Shown: positions 50,001 to 57,790 of the stretch, one piece after another
How positions within the stretch are numbered: position 1 is the first letter of the stretch
Layout of the letters: the number at the start of each line of letters is the position of its first letter
DNA from: Bacteroidales bacterium
GTDB taxonomy: Bacteria > Bacteroidota > Bacteroidia > Bacteroidales > UBA3824
Direction of reading: 5' to 3'
Length of the DNA stretch: 64,000 nt
NCBI GenBank assembly: GCA_017412115.1
Contig: JAFPYR010000128.1
Span: forward strand, 1-64,000
Position numbers and translations under genes: made by a program
Notes under the pieces: generated by a model
Database searches by the model: none
What the model saw: only the letters and a program-made list of their open reading frames with translations
Told to the model about the DNA's origin: nothing

Positions 50001-50706
50001 TGAAAAATTGGAAGAAAGTGCCAAACTTTTAGCACAAGGCGAGCGTGAAAGCGCATGGCGTGAAATGGCAAAACAAATTGCTCACGAAATCAAAAACCCG
50101 TTAACGCCGATGAAACTTTCCATTCAATTCCTCATGCGTAGTAAAGAAAACAACGATGCGGATTTTGATAAAAAATTGGAAAAAGTTTCCAATACGTTGA
50201 TTCAGCAGATTGACACGTTGTCATCTATCGCAACGGGTTTCAGCAATTTCGCCAAAATGCCCAAACCAAACGAACATCCGTTCAACGTAATCGAAACACT
50301 TTCCAATGTGATTCAACTTTTTAACAACGTTGATAACATCGACATAACCTCAGACCTCGGCGGATACGAAGATATTACAATCGTTGCTGACAAAGAACAA
50401 ATTTCAAGGGTTTTTATCAACCTTATCAAAAACGCAACTCAAGCAATACCCGAAGGCGTCAGAGGTAAAATTCATGTTAGCCTCGAAAAACAGGACAAGC
50501 TGATAATTAAAATCTCCGACAATGGTTGCGGTATACCCGACGAAATACGCGGAAAACTTTTTACGCCAAGTTTCACAACCAAATCCAGCGGCTCAGGTCT
50601 CGGCCTTGCAATGGTTAAAAACATAATAATCAACGCTAAAGGTAATATCACTTTCGAGTCCGAAGTCGGAAAAGGTACTACTTTTATTGTTACGTTACCG
50701 TTGTAA
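47011..50706 (+). CDS. Large multi-pass NtrY-like sensor histidine kinase
   Basis: This 1231-aa kinase has a signal-anchor helix (~8-28), an extracytoplasmic region (~30-210), about eight membrane helices (~212-480), a second extracytoplasmic region (~485-705), two helices (~715-785), a third sensor region, a helix (~935-960), HAMP (~960-1010), HisKA with AKQIAHEIKNPLTPMKLSIQFL, and HATPase_c (NLIKNATQAIP, DNGCGIP, GSGLGLAMVKNI). The HEIKNPLTP form is that of NtrY-type kinases. GTG start assigned at 47011; no response regulator is adjacent. Ligand unknown. Confidence 0.85.
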   Translation: MKEKLIKFQFLIYAVILFITASVLESYLSGLNSGGINVDRVESVLHRKEAGLDSAINFIKNEIESGENLVKENSVWVSSRDLTYLRRQGLTVLVYENDTLRFWTDNTAPADRLYSQSALNNRIANLNNAWYEIRMLNSGNLRYVGLIFIKNKYNINNKYLKNDFMPELNLPSSVQVSMIPLSYSFDIKDKEDKYIFSLVPTNSYDIDSNRVNIAGILFFMALLSLLIYVYSIIDNFTKKEGNSLKIIAIISGVVIVAFIMLIFRFPFNVYSLDFFDPVYFSGPGIFRTIGDFILNVSFMFAVAVYVFKLAEYKRINEKIKEMPDSKFLTVWFSVLGAVFLIFGYLYHAAKLLVKESKISFQLTNVISLDIFSYSGILIMIILVGIMIYVLMQLTGYFRYSIIKDFKKTLICFALVTALLFIITVLITDYKIAFAFLFLMLLTGSAMLTHYHKAEKSVYRYIFMVFLSAVFSCFLITVTTEEKLTEDTKKFVTYPSDEHDQIAELLLNDISEKLPNDGMISDFLRKTDRQVGEIKLRDYIQRQYFNGYWSKYNLSIGILEFAQGELFSNSDSEFAKTVNESASEVNGTGFYFVDKPDGTISYLAPLRFSVQDKICYVCISLDLKPVPQELGYPELLMDKNVKPSVISGYDYAKYCKGRKVSQNGEFSYDFSDEVFIEAFDKTSDTIAVTKLADYVHTVYRNGENTVVISRKSVSLLEIVTCFAYLFIIYIFVMLLVVVIRLIVMHNTDYRYQIKTRLIFSVTFILMLSFVLICLGSIYLNIRTFRENNAQSIDEKVKSVYMELEHTCSDTSKFHSVWNPNENSAMDEYLIALSHIFFIDINLYGADGELVATSRPEIFKQGLISTRLNTKVLQEFVIESKSNYTQEEKIGKMTYASAYIPFYNSSDELAAYINLPYFTKPEVLQKELGTLIVSIVNFYVILMMISIVIAVIISERIVHPIKLIQNKLEKIELGKQHEKIEYGRKDELGQLVAEYNSMAEKLEESAKLLAQGERESAWREMAKQIAHEIKNPLTPMKLSIQFLMRSKENNDADFDKKLEKVSNTLIQQIDTLSSIATGFSNFAKMPKPNEHPFNVIETLSNVIQLFNNVDNIDITSDLGGYEDITIVADKEQISRVFINLIKNATQAIPEGVRGKIHVSLEKQDKLIIKISDNGCGIPDEIRGKLFTPSFTTKSSGSGLGLAMVKNIIINAKGNITFESEVGKGTTFIVTLPL

Positions 50707-50722
50707 TGCGCCTCAAGCCGGC

Positions 50723-50878
50723 GGGGCTGTTCCCTTTTGAAAAAGGGAACCGGAAAACTTTTATAAAATTTATTTTAAATGCGTTAGGGGCTGTGGTTTT
50801 TAAGACCACAGCCCCTAACGCATTTAAAATAAGTAATTAAAAGTTCTTTGGTTCTTTCTTTCAAGAAAGAACAGCCCC
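50723..50878. repeat. Giant imperfect palindrome with three hairpins
   Basis: A central perfect 28-bp stem (50770-50797 with 50805-50832; core GCGTTAGGGGCTGTGGT) has a 7-nt loop. Outer arms GGGGCTGTTC (50723) and GAACAGCCCC (50869) pair. Each arm contains its own hairpin: GTTCCCTTTT/AAAAGGGAAC (50729-50750) and GTTCTTTCTT/AAGAAAGAAC (50851-50872). The two ~75-bp halves are diverged inverted copies. It separates convergent genes and may serve as terminator, but looks like a mobile or REP-like element. Confidence 0.75.
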
Positions 50879-50893
50879 AGCGGCGAGCGGCAT

Positions 50894-51322
50894 TTACTTT
50901 ACCGTAACGACAATCGGAGTATTTATTTGTCCCAATCTGTTTTTGACTTGGTAGCTGAAATAGCCGGGGATTTGGTATTTTCCGGGTTTAACGCCTTGGG
51001 ATACGGTGATATTGTATTTTAGGGTAACGGTACTTCTTTCGATAGGGAGTTTATACCATTGGTAGAAGACTTTGTTGTTTTCGAAATAGAAGTTAGCGTT
51101 ATCGGATTCGCCGCTTATTTCGGTTGCTGCAAAACCCTCAGGTAAGAGTTGTTGGAATTGAGCGTAGCAAGCTAAATCGCATTTGTTAATTTTTACGGAC
51201 ATAACGAAGGAGTTACCTTGTTTTACGATTGTGTCCGAGGTGCAATTAGCTGAAGGTATTTGGGCTTTTAAGTTGATAGCCGCTAAGAGTATTATTGCTA
51301 AAAGTAAAAAAAGTTTTTTCAT
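50894..51322 (-). CDS. Secreted protein of unknown function
   Basis: The 142-aa product has a signal peptide (MKKLFLLLAIILLAAINLKAQ). The mature ~120 residues look like a single all-beta Ig-like/cohesin-like domain (SFVMSVKINKCDLACYAQFQQLLPEGF, VTLKYNITVSQGVKPGKYQIPGYFSYQV), comparable with domains that describe oxidation or adhesion proteins, but no family is assigned. Three cysteines remain. It is 3 bp downstream of the LOG gene on the same strand and likely its operon partner. Confidence 0.7.
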   Translation of the reverse strand: MKKLFLLLAIILLAAINLKAQIPSANCTSDTIVKQGNSFVMSVKINKCDLACYAQFQQLLPEGFAATEISGESDNANFYFENNKVFYQWYKLPIERSTVTLKYNITVSQGVKPGKYQIPGYFSYQVKNRLGQINTPIVVTVK

Positions 51323-51325
51323 TTT

Positions 51326-51946
51326 TTATGCGTTTTTTATTAGTTGTATTGTTTCTTGTGGGGAGTCAGACAAGCTGAAGAGGTCGATGTCGGACTGTTT
51401 GATTGTTTTGTAATCGTTTTTTAGTGTATTTTTAAGCCAATCTGTCATTGGTTGCCAAAAATTTTTGTCTTGAAGTATGAGCGGACGTTTTTCGATGTTT
51501 CCCATCTGCATAAGAGTCAGACATTCAGTGATTTCGTCTAACGTTCCTAATCCGCCTGGCAGAGCAATGAAAGCTTTGGCATATTTCCAAAACAGATATT
51601 TTCTTGCAGCCATATCGGTTAACAGGAGATGGTTTTCTTTGTCGATAAAATCGTTTTGAATACATATATCAGGAAATTCCATGCAAATTCCGATAGATTT
51701 TCCTTTGGCATTTTGAACACCTTTGTTAACGGCTTCCATTATGCCCGGACCGCCGCCTGTGATAACTTCAAAATCTGCACGAGCGAGTTTTTCGCCCGTT
51801 AGGACTGCATCTTCGTAATATTTTGTACCCGCTTTGATTGATGACGAGCCGAAAACGCAAATGCAGTTTTTATGTTTGTCCAAAACACTTTTGGCATTTA
51901 TGATTTCGTCCAAAGATTTTTGCAGTTTTTCTTTTTCTGTTAACAT
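51326..51946 (-). CDS. LOG-family protein (Rossmann-fold nucleotide-binding)
   Basis: This 206-aa protein has GGGPGIMEAVNKGV and the LOG signature PGGLGTLDEITE. LOG proteins hydrolyse nucleoside 5'-monophosphates of the cytokinin type to free base and ribose 5-phosphate; in non-plant-associated bacteria the physiological substrate is uncertain. The family was once misnamed lysine decarboxylase. Divergent from the radical SAM gene at 52027. Confidence 0.88.
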   Translation of the reverse strand: MLTEKEKLQKSLDEIINAKSVLDKHKNCICVFGSSSIKAGTKYYEDAVLTGEKLARADFEVITGGGPGIMEAVNKGVQNAKGKSIGICMEFPDICIQNDFIDKENHLLLTDMAARKYLFWKYAKAFIALPGGLGTLDEITECLTLMQMGNIEKRPLILQDKNFWQPMTDWLKNTLKNDYKTIKQSDIDLFSLSDSPQETIQLIKNA

Positions 51947-52026
51947 TTTTTCTTGATTAAAGTTTTATGCAAAAATAGAAATATTTTGTTTATTTTTGAA
52001 AAAATATTTGCACAAAAAAACTTATT

Positions 52027-53112
52027 ATGAAAATATTGAAAGAATTTAAACATTTTGTTTTCAGAGAATATCGAAGGCGTGAAATAAAAAAGCACGAACT
52101 TGATTATTTGTTTTGGGAGTGTACTTTGAGGTGCAATTTGAATTGTCTGCATTGTGGCAGCGATTGTTTGAAAAATTCTCAAATTTCTGATATGCCAAAA
52201 GAAGATTTTTTTTCGGTTTTGGATGATATTTCTTCTTCGGGTTTAAGTCGAAATCTTACAATTTGTATTACGGGAGGAGAGCCGCTTTTGAGGGAGGATT
52301 TGGAATTTGTGGGAAGAAAAATCCGCGAGAAAGGTTTTAAATGGGGAATTGTTACAAATGGCTTAATGCTTGATAGAAAGCGTTTTATTTCGCTTTTGAA
52401 TGCTAAAATCTCGTCTCTTAGCATAAGTCTTGACGGTTTTGAATCGCAACACAACAAATTGCGCTGCAATTCTAATTCTTTTTCAAAGGCTTTTGAGGCT
52501 GTGAAAACGGCTGTGGAGTTTTCCAAAAAAGGTTTTCTTATTTTTGACGTTATAACTTGTGTTAGCAGTTTGAACTTTTCTTCGCTTGAAAAATTTCGTG
52601 ATTTTTTGATTGATAGCGGAGTAAAAAGATGGCGGATTTTTTCGATTTTTTCAAACGGTAGGGCGGACAAAAACTCCGAAATTCTTTCACTTTCAAAAAC
52701 GCAATACAGAGAATTGTTGGATTTTATAAGTTTTACACGAAAAAATTTTGGAGATAAAATCAGTTTAAATTATTCTTGTGAAGGCTTTTTAGGGGATTAT
52801 GAATTGGAAGTCAGAGATTATTTTTATTTCTGTCGGGCGGGAATTTCTGTCGCCTCAGTTATGTGTGATGGAAGCCTAACGGGTTGTCTTAGTGTTAGGG
52901 CGAAGGATTTTATTCAAGGCAACGTTTACGAAAAAAGTTTTTCAGAAATTTGGAAAAACGGTTTTTCTATTATGCGGGATAGGAGCTGGGCTAAAAAAAA
53001 TAAATGTCAAAAATGTAGTTTTTGGCAAAAATGTTTAGGCGGCGGACTTCATCTTTATAAAAGTGTTGATTCAGAGATTTCTCATTGCAATTTGAAGGAT
53101 TTTTTAACTTGA
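52027..53112 (+). CDS. Radical SAM/SPASM maturase-like enzyme
   Basis: This 361-aa enzyme carries the radical SAM cluster motif CNLNCLHC (~39-46; preceded by WECTLR), GGEPLL, and a SPASM-type auxiliary cluster region with Cys residues in FYFCRAG, VMCDGSLTGCLS, NKCQKCSFWQKCLGG and HCNLKDF. SPASM enzymes often modify peptides or proteins. I associate this type with the Bacteroidota radical SAM proteins that occur beside a CxYGxP lipoprotein (the TIGR04133/TIGR04134 pair, from memory); such a lipoprotein gene lies 390 bp downstream. A -7-like TATTTTTG is at 51991-51998. Confidence 0.8.
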   Translation: MKILKEFKHFVFREYRRREIKKHELDYLFWECTLRCNLNCLHCGSDCLKNSQISDMPKEDFFSVLDDISSSGLSRNLTICITGGEPLLREDLEFVGRKIREKGFKWGIVTNGLMLDRKRFISLLNAKISSLSISLDGFESQHNKLRCNSNSFSKAFEAVKTAVEFSKKGFLIFDVITCVSSLNFSSLEKFRDFLIDSGVKRWRIFSIFSNGRADKNSEILSLSKTQYRELLDFISFTRKNFGDKISLNYSCEGFLGDYELEVRDYFYFCRAGISVASVMCDGSLTGCLSVRAKDFIQGNVYEKSFSEIWKNGFSIMRDRSWAKKNKCQKCSFWQKCLGGGLHLYKSVDSEISHCNLKDFLT

Positions 53113-53247
53113 AAAAAAGGAAATGCGCTGTCGTTTGAAAAAAAAATATTCCTTTTTGTGCACATTTTAATTAAAAAGTTTGTATGTTTGCATCTGTAAA
53201 ATGATTATGCCGGTTGGCTAAAACAAATTTTTAAATACTATAAATCA

Positions 53248-53469
53248 ATGAAATCAAAATTAGTGGCATATTTGCTATGGTTTTTTTTAGGAGTATTTGG
53301 TGTTCATAAATTCTACTTACACAAATGGTTGTGGGGCGTATTATATTTTTTTACTGGTGGTTTTGCTTGTATAGGTTGGTTGATAGACCTATTCACGCTT
53401 GGAACGCAAGTTGATGCCTACAATTTAGCAACCTTCAATAAAAAACTTATTGAAAATAATATTAAGTAG
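53248..53469 (+). CDS. TM2-domain membrane protein
   Basis: This 73-aa protein matches the TM2 domain (PF05154): KSKLVAYLLWFFLGVFGVHKFYLHKWLWGVLYFFTGGFACIGWLIDLFTL, two membrane helices joined by a short GVHKFYL turn. Function unknown. A -7 box TATGTTTG (53183-53190) precedes it. It lies between the radical SAM gene and the lipoprotein gene. Confidence 0.85.
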   Translation: MKSKLVAYLLWFFLGVFGVHKFYLHKWLWGVLYFFTGGFACIGWLIDLFTLGTQVDAYNLATFNKKLIENNIK

Positions 53470-53505
53470 TTTTTTTTAAGTCCTAAAAATTTAGGAGGAA
53501 AAATT

Positions 53506-53871
53506 ATGAAATGTTTTAAAAAAATATCCGCCTCGTTGTTGGCATTTTTCGGTATCGGGACTTTAACGGCTTGTTACGGAATGCCTCCGCAAAATTTTGA
53601 CGAGGCGTTTACGGTTTACGGGCGCGTTTCAAAAATTGACGGTAACGGAGATACCGTTAATCTCGAGGGAATAAAAGTCTCCGTTTTGGGTGCTCCTGAA
53701 ATTTTTACGCAAACCGACGAAAGCGGTTATTATGAGCTTACCTTTACGGATTCCTCAGTGCAGACAATCTGTTTTGAGAGCACAAATTTTGAGAATGATA
53801 CCGTCAAAATTCGTTTTAACACGCCCGGACCTCAAACTTGCGATGTGTTGTTGAAAGAAAATAAAGAGTAA
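53506..53871 (+). CDS. Putative radical-SAM-associated lipoprotein
   Basis: This 121-aa protein has a lipobox LTAC (Cys23), a mature start CYGMPPQ, and a carboxypeptidase-regulatory-like beta domain (VYGRVSKIDGNG..LEGIKVSVLG, DESGYYELTF). The CYGxP start plus this domain fits the lipoprotein family that travels with the TIGR04133-type radical SAM protein. Whether the Cys/Tyr near the N-terminus is the modified site is inference. It is 36 bp after the TM2 gene. Confidence 0.7.
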   Translation: MKCFKKISASLLAFFGIGTLTACYGMPPQNFDEAFTVYGRVSKIDGNGDTVNLEGIKVSVLGAPEIFTQTDESGYYELTFTDSSVQTICFESTNFENDTVKIRFNTPGPQTCDVLLKENKE

Positions 53872-53886
53872 TTTTTTTCCCCTTTT

Positions 53887-54333
53887 TTATCTCTTAATAA
53901 CACTCAAAATTGCAACTGCGCACGTTGTTTTAGGGCTCAGCGGCATGATGTGAACCCAATAAACATCGGTTTTGGGACAGAAAAACGTAAATTTAAAATT
54001 TCTTGTCGTCGTTGCTAAAATATTATTGTTGTTATCATAAAGCGATAACATTGAGTTTACCGCAAGTCCTGTGGCTAAAGATGAATTTCCCTCTTCGAGA
54101 TATTGTGAGTCGGAGGGGTTGCAAAGTTGTAAAGTGTACATATATCCTTTGTTGAGGATAACTTTGTGTTTTTGAATTTTTCCTGATGAGAATTTCGTGT
54201 TGAATTCTTTTAAGAAAATAACGCCGGAGTTTTGCAAAGCACACTCGTACACAAATCTTTGTTTGCATTGAGCATTAACGCAAAGACTTGATAATGTGAT
54301 GAATATAACGATAACTAATCTTAGTAACTTCAT
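53887..54333 (-). CDS. Secreted protein of unknown function
   Basis: The 148-aa product starts MKLLRLVIVIFITLSSLCVNAQ, a clear signal peptide. A longer in-frame start at 54444 would overlap the divergent gene and lose the signal. The mature part looks all-beta with a hydrophobic centre (HKVILNKGYMYTLQLCNPSDSQ, ILATTTRNFKFTFFCPKTDVYWVHIMPL). No family recognised; a small adhesive or structural domain is possible. Confidence 0.65.
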   Translation of the reverse strand: MKLLRLVIVIFITLSSLCVNAQCKQRFVYECALQNSGVIFLKEFNTKFSSGKIQKHKVILNKGYMYTLQLCNPSDSQYLEEGNSSLATGLAVNSMLSLYDNNNNILATTTRNFKFTFFCPKTDVYWVHIMPLSPKTTCAVAILSVIKR

Positions 54334-54423
54334 AATTGAAAATAAATTTTTACGTTTCAAAGGTAATATATTTTTTTGATTTAAACAAAAAGCAATCCAA
54401 AAACAATTTACAATAAAAAAATT

Positions 54424-55197
54424 ATGTCTACGTTTTTGTTTCACGATTTGGTTTACGGACCCGTAAAATCCAGACGGCTTGGAAATTCTCTCGGTATTAA
54501 TTTGTTACCAAGAGAAAAAAAATATTGTAATTTCAATTGTATTTATTGCGAATGTGGAGCTAATATTCCGGGGCATGTAGGATTTTTGCCGGGGCGTGCG
54601 GAAATTGCTGCTGCTTTAGAAAAAAAACTTATTGAACTCAAAGAAAAAAACGAAAGGGTTGATTCAATAACTTTCGCCGGAAACGGAGAGCCTACAATTC
54701 ACCCCGATTTTCACGAAGTAATTTCTGATACCGTTAATTTAAGAAATAAGTTTTTTCCTGATGCAAAAATTTCCGTTTTGAGCAATGCAACACGGATTGT
54801 AAGCAAAAATACTGTTGCAACTCTCAAGATGATAGATAATTGCATTTTGAAAATTGACGCAGGTATCGAAGAAACCGCCAAAGCAATCGACCGTCCCGTC
54901 GGAAATTATTCTTTGAAAAAGCAAGTGGAACTTCTTAAACAATTTGACGGAAATTTTGTGCTTCAAACGATGTTTTTATCGGGCGATGTTAACGGTAAAA
55001 AAATTGACAATACAACGCCGGAAGAAGTTTCGGCATGGCTGAAAATTGTTGAAGAATTGCGTCCGAAAAAAGTTATGATTTACACCATTGCTCGCGATAC
55101 GCCGGAAAAAAATCTCCAAAAAGCCTCAAAAGAAACTCTTGATAATATTCAAAAAAAGGTTCAGGATTTGGGAATTGAAATTTCGGTTTCGTATTAG
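54424..55197 (+). CDS. Radical SAM protein of the COG0731 (TYW1-like) group
   Basis: This 257-aa enzyme has FHDLVYGPVKSRRLGNSLGINLLP, a hallmark N-terminus of the group, the cluster motif CNFNCIYC and TFAGNGEPTIHPDF (SAM-binding GEPT). The relatives are short radical SAM proteins annotated as Fe-S oxidoreductases, distantly related to the tRNA wyosine enzyme. Substrate unknown. Next gene follows after 9 bp. Confidence 0.8.
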   Translation: MSTFLFHDLVYGPVKSRRLGNSLGINLLPREKKYCNFNCIYCECGANIPGHVGFLPGRAEIAAALEKKLIELKEKNERVDSITFAGNGEPTIHPDFHEVISDTVNLRNKFFPDAKISVLSNATRIVSKNTVATLKMIDNCILKIDAGIEETAKAIDRPVGNYSLKKQVELLKQFDGNFVLQTMFLSGDVNGKKIDNTTPEEVSAWLKIVEELRPKKVMIYTIARDTPEKNLQKASKETLDNIQKKVQDLGIEISVSY

Positions 55198-55206
55198 AAA
55201 AAAACA

Positions 55207-56208
55207 GTGAAAATAATTTCAGACATAAAGTGTAAAAACGTGCTTGTCAGTCCTTTAGATTGGGGATTAGGACATTCCTCAAGAATGATTCCCGTGATTG
55301 AAGAACTGAAAAAACATCAAAACCGTGTAACAATAGTTTGCGGTTTGGGCAGTTATGATTTTTTACGGGCGGAACTTTTAGGTTTTGAAATTATTAAAAT
55401 CAAAGAAAAACGCATAAAATATCCTCAAGGAAAAATTAATTTTTTTACTTTTCTTGATTGGATTTTCGTTATGCTTTTTAATACTGTTAACGAGAAACTG
55501 AAAATCAAAAAAATAATCCGAGAAAAAAATATTGAGGTTGTAATTTCTGATAACCGTTACGGTCTGAATTTCAAAGGGTTGGAATGTTATATCGTGACAC
55601 ATCAAATATGTCCGAGATTGCCTAAAGGAATTAAAATTTTTCAGAGAATTTCGGATTTTGTTTTCATCGCGGTATTGAAGCGGTTCAAAAAAGTTTTGAT
55701 TCCGGATTTAGAAACAGGATTTTCTTTGACAGGAAAACTTGGCGCGGATTCCTCTGACGAAAAGAAATTTGTTAAAATCGGAATTTTATCACGTTTTTCT
55801 TCTGAAAAAAACATTGAAATTACTAAAAAATATGATTATTTGATTTTGATTTCGGGACAAGAAAAACAACGCACCGTTTTTGAAAAATTTTTGTTAAAGA
55901 AAATATCAAAAACTGATAAAAAAATACTTTTCGTCCGCGGTGTTTTTTCTTCTCAAATCTCTGAATTAAAGGATTGTAATAACATAAAATTTCTAAATAA
56001 TTTAACGGGGAAAAAATTAATGCAAGCTTTTTTGGAGGCCGAAACAGTGATTTGCAGGGCGGGTTATAGTACAATTTGCGATATTATGGCGTTGAACAAA
56101 AAAGCGATTATTTTTCCAACCCCCGGTCAGACGGAACAGGAATTTTTGGCACAAAGGCTTAACAAAAAATACGGTTTTGTTCTCGGTGATAATTCTTTGT
56201 CGTTCTGA
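55207..56208 (+). CDS. Glycosyltransferase-like protein (GT28/MurG-like fold)
   Basis: This 333-aa protein has a GT-B type layout: N-terminal PLDWGLGHSSRMIPVIEEL, VVISDNRYGL, a central linker, and C-terminal YDYLILISGQEKQR and ICRAGYSTICDIMALNKKAIIFPTPGQTEQEFLAQRL, the nucleotide-sugar site of the MurG C-domain. Donor and acceptor are unknown. A GTG start is used. It likely forms an operon with the preceding radical SAM gene. The C-terminus (FVLGDNSLSF) is short, so the end may be slightly truncated. Confidence 0.78.
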   Translation: MKIISDIKCKNVLVSPLDWGLGHSSRMIPVIEELKKHQNRVTIVCGLGSYDFLRAELLGFEIIKIKEKRIKYPQGKINFFTFLDWIFVMLFNTVNEKLKIKKIIREKNIEVVISDNRYGLNFKGLECYIVTHQICPRLPKGIKIFQRISDFVFIAVLKRFKKVLIPDLETGFSLTGKLGADSSDEKKFVKIGILSRFSSEKNIEITKKYDYLILISGQEKQRTVFEKFLLKKISKTDKKILFVRGVFSSQISELKDCNNIKFLNNLTGKKLMQAFLEAETVICRAGYSTICDIMALNKKAIIFPTPGQTEQEFLAQRLNKKYGFVLGDNSLSF

Positions 56209-56258
56209 AAAAATGTAATTCTCCACTTTTTAATAAAAAAAAATACAAAAAAAATTAT

Positions 56259-56266
56259 TACTTTTG
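56259..56266 (+). promoter_or_regulatory. -7 box of the sufB operon
   Basis: TACTTTTG followed by TGCCTTAAAAAAGC. The TTTTGTGCCTTA string is shared with the kor promoter. No -33 TTTG at the expected distance. Confidence 0.5.
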
Positions 56267-56302
56267 TGCCTTAAAAAAGCGAACAATCAATAACGAGACA
56301 AA

Positions 56303-57754
56303 ATGTCAGAAAATAGTGATAAAAATATAATAGAGCAACTCGAAAATAGCGGTTACGAAGCAGGTTTTGTAACTGATATTGAGATGGAAACGTTTGAAAA
56401 AGGACTTAACGAAAATATTATCAGAAAACTTTCAGCCCTTAGAAACGAACCTGAAGAGATGCTTGAATTCCGTTTGAAGGCATACGAAAAATGGAAAACG
56501 ATGAAAATGCCTCATTGGGCGCATCTTGATTTTGAAGAGCCTGATTATCAGGATTTAATATATTATGCAGCACCGAAGAAAAAAGCAAAACTCAACAGTT
56601 TGGACGAGGTAGATCCCGAACTTTTGAAAACTTACGAAAAACTTGGTATTCCGCTTTCAGAACAGAAAGAGCTTGCAGGCGTGGCTGTTGATGCCGTTTT
56701 CGATTCGGAATCGGTGCATACCACGATGAAAAATCAATTAGCGGAAAAAGGCATAATTTTTTGTCCGATAAGCGAGGCGATAAGGGATTATCCCGAGCTT
56801 ATAAAAAAATATCTCGGCAGTGTAGTCCCTCTCGGTGATAATTTTTATGCAGCTCTGAACTCTGCTGTTTTTACTGACGGCTCGTTTGTTTATATTCCAA
56901 AAGGTGTGCGTTGCCCTGTGGAACTTTCAACATATTTTCGTATTAACGCCGCAAAAACGGGTCAGTTTGAACGCACTTTAATCGTTGCAGATGAAGGCAG
57001 TTATGTTTCGTATCTTGAGGGTTGTACCGCTCCGATGAGGGACGAGAGTCAGCTTCATGCCGCTGTTGTGGAATTGGTTGCGCTTGATAATGCCGAAATA
57101 AAATATTCAACGGTTCAGAACTGGTATCCGGGCGATAAGGACGGCAAAGGCGGAATTTATAATTTCGTTACAAAACGTGGAATGTGCAAAGGTGATAATT
57201 CCAAAATTTCATGGACTCAGGTCGAAACCGGTTCGGCTATCACGTGGAAATATCCTTCTACAATTCTTAAAGGAAATTATTCAACCTCAGAGTTTTACTC
57301 TGTGGCTGTAACAAATAATTATCAACAAGCCGATACTGGAACCAAAATGATTCATATCGGCAAAAATACCAAATCAACGATTATCAGCAAAGGTATTTCG
57401 TTGGGCAAAAGTCAAAATTCGTACCGCGGACTTGTGAAAGTTGCTAAGGGAGCTCAAAACGCCCGCAATTATTCACAATGCGACAGCCTTTTAATCGGGG
57501 ACAAATGCGGTGCGCATACGTTTCCTTTCATTGAGTGTTCCAACAAAACGGCAACGCTCGAACACGAAGCAACGACTTCTAAAATTTCTGACGAACAACT
57601 TTTTTATTGCCGTCAAAGAGGAATTTCAACGGAAAATGCAGTAAGTCTTATTGTTAACGGTTTTGCAAAAGACGTTTTGAACAAACTTCCGATGGAATTT
57701 GCCGTTGAGGCGAGAAAATTACTTTCAATAACTTTGGAGGGTTCGGTAGGATAA
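56303..57754 (+). CDS. sufB: Fe-S cluster scaffold SufB
   Basis: This 483-aa scaffold subunit shows [43 protein letters not shown], then [22 protein letters not shown] (with the key Cys), and C-terminal [40 protein letters not shown]. Full length. It starts a run with sufS, sufE and a SufT-like gene, while its partners sufC and sufD are at 4856-6530. Confidence 0.96.
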   Translation: MSENSDKNIIEQLENSGYEAGFVTDIEMETFEKGLNENIIRKLSALRNEPEEMLEFRLKAYEKWKTMKMPHWAHLDFEEPDYQDLIYYAAPKKKAKLNSLDEVDPELLKTYEKLGIPLSEQKELAGVAVDAVFDSESVHTTMKNQLAEKGIIFCPISEAIRDYPELIKKYLGSVVPLGDNFYAALNSAVFTDGSFVYIPKGVRCPVELSTYFRINAAKTGQFERTLIVADEGSYVSYLEGCTAPMRDESQLHAAVVELVALDNAEIKYSTVQNWYPGDKDGKGGIYNFVTKRGMCKGDNSKISWTQVETGSAITWKYPSTILKGNYSTSEFYSVAVTNNYQQADTGTKMIHIGKNTKSTIISKGISLGKSQNSYRGLVKVAKGAQNARNYSQCDSLLIGDKCGAHTFPFIECSNKTATLEHEATTSKISDEQLFYCRQRGISTENAVSLIVNGFAKDVLNKLPMEFAVEARKLLSITLEGSVG

Positions 57755-57790
57755 CAAAAAAATATACTAATTTTTTAATGACAAAAAAAA

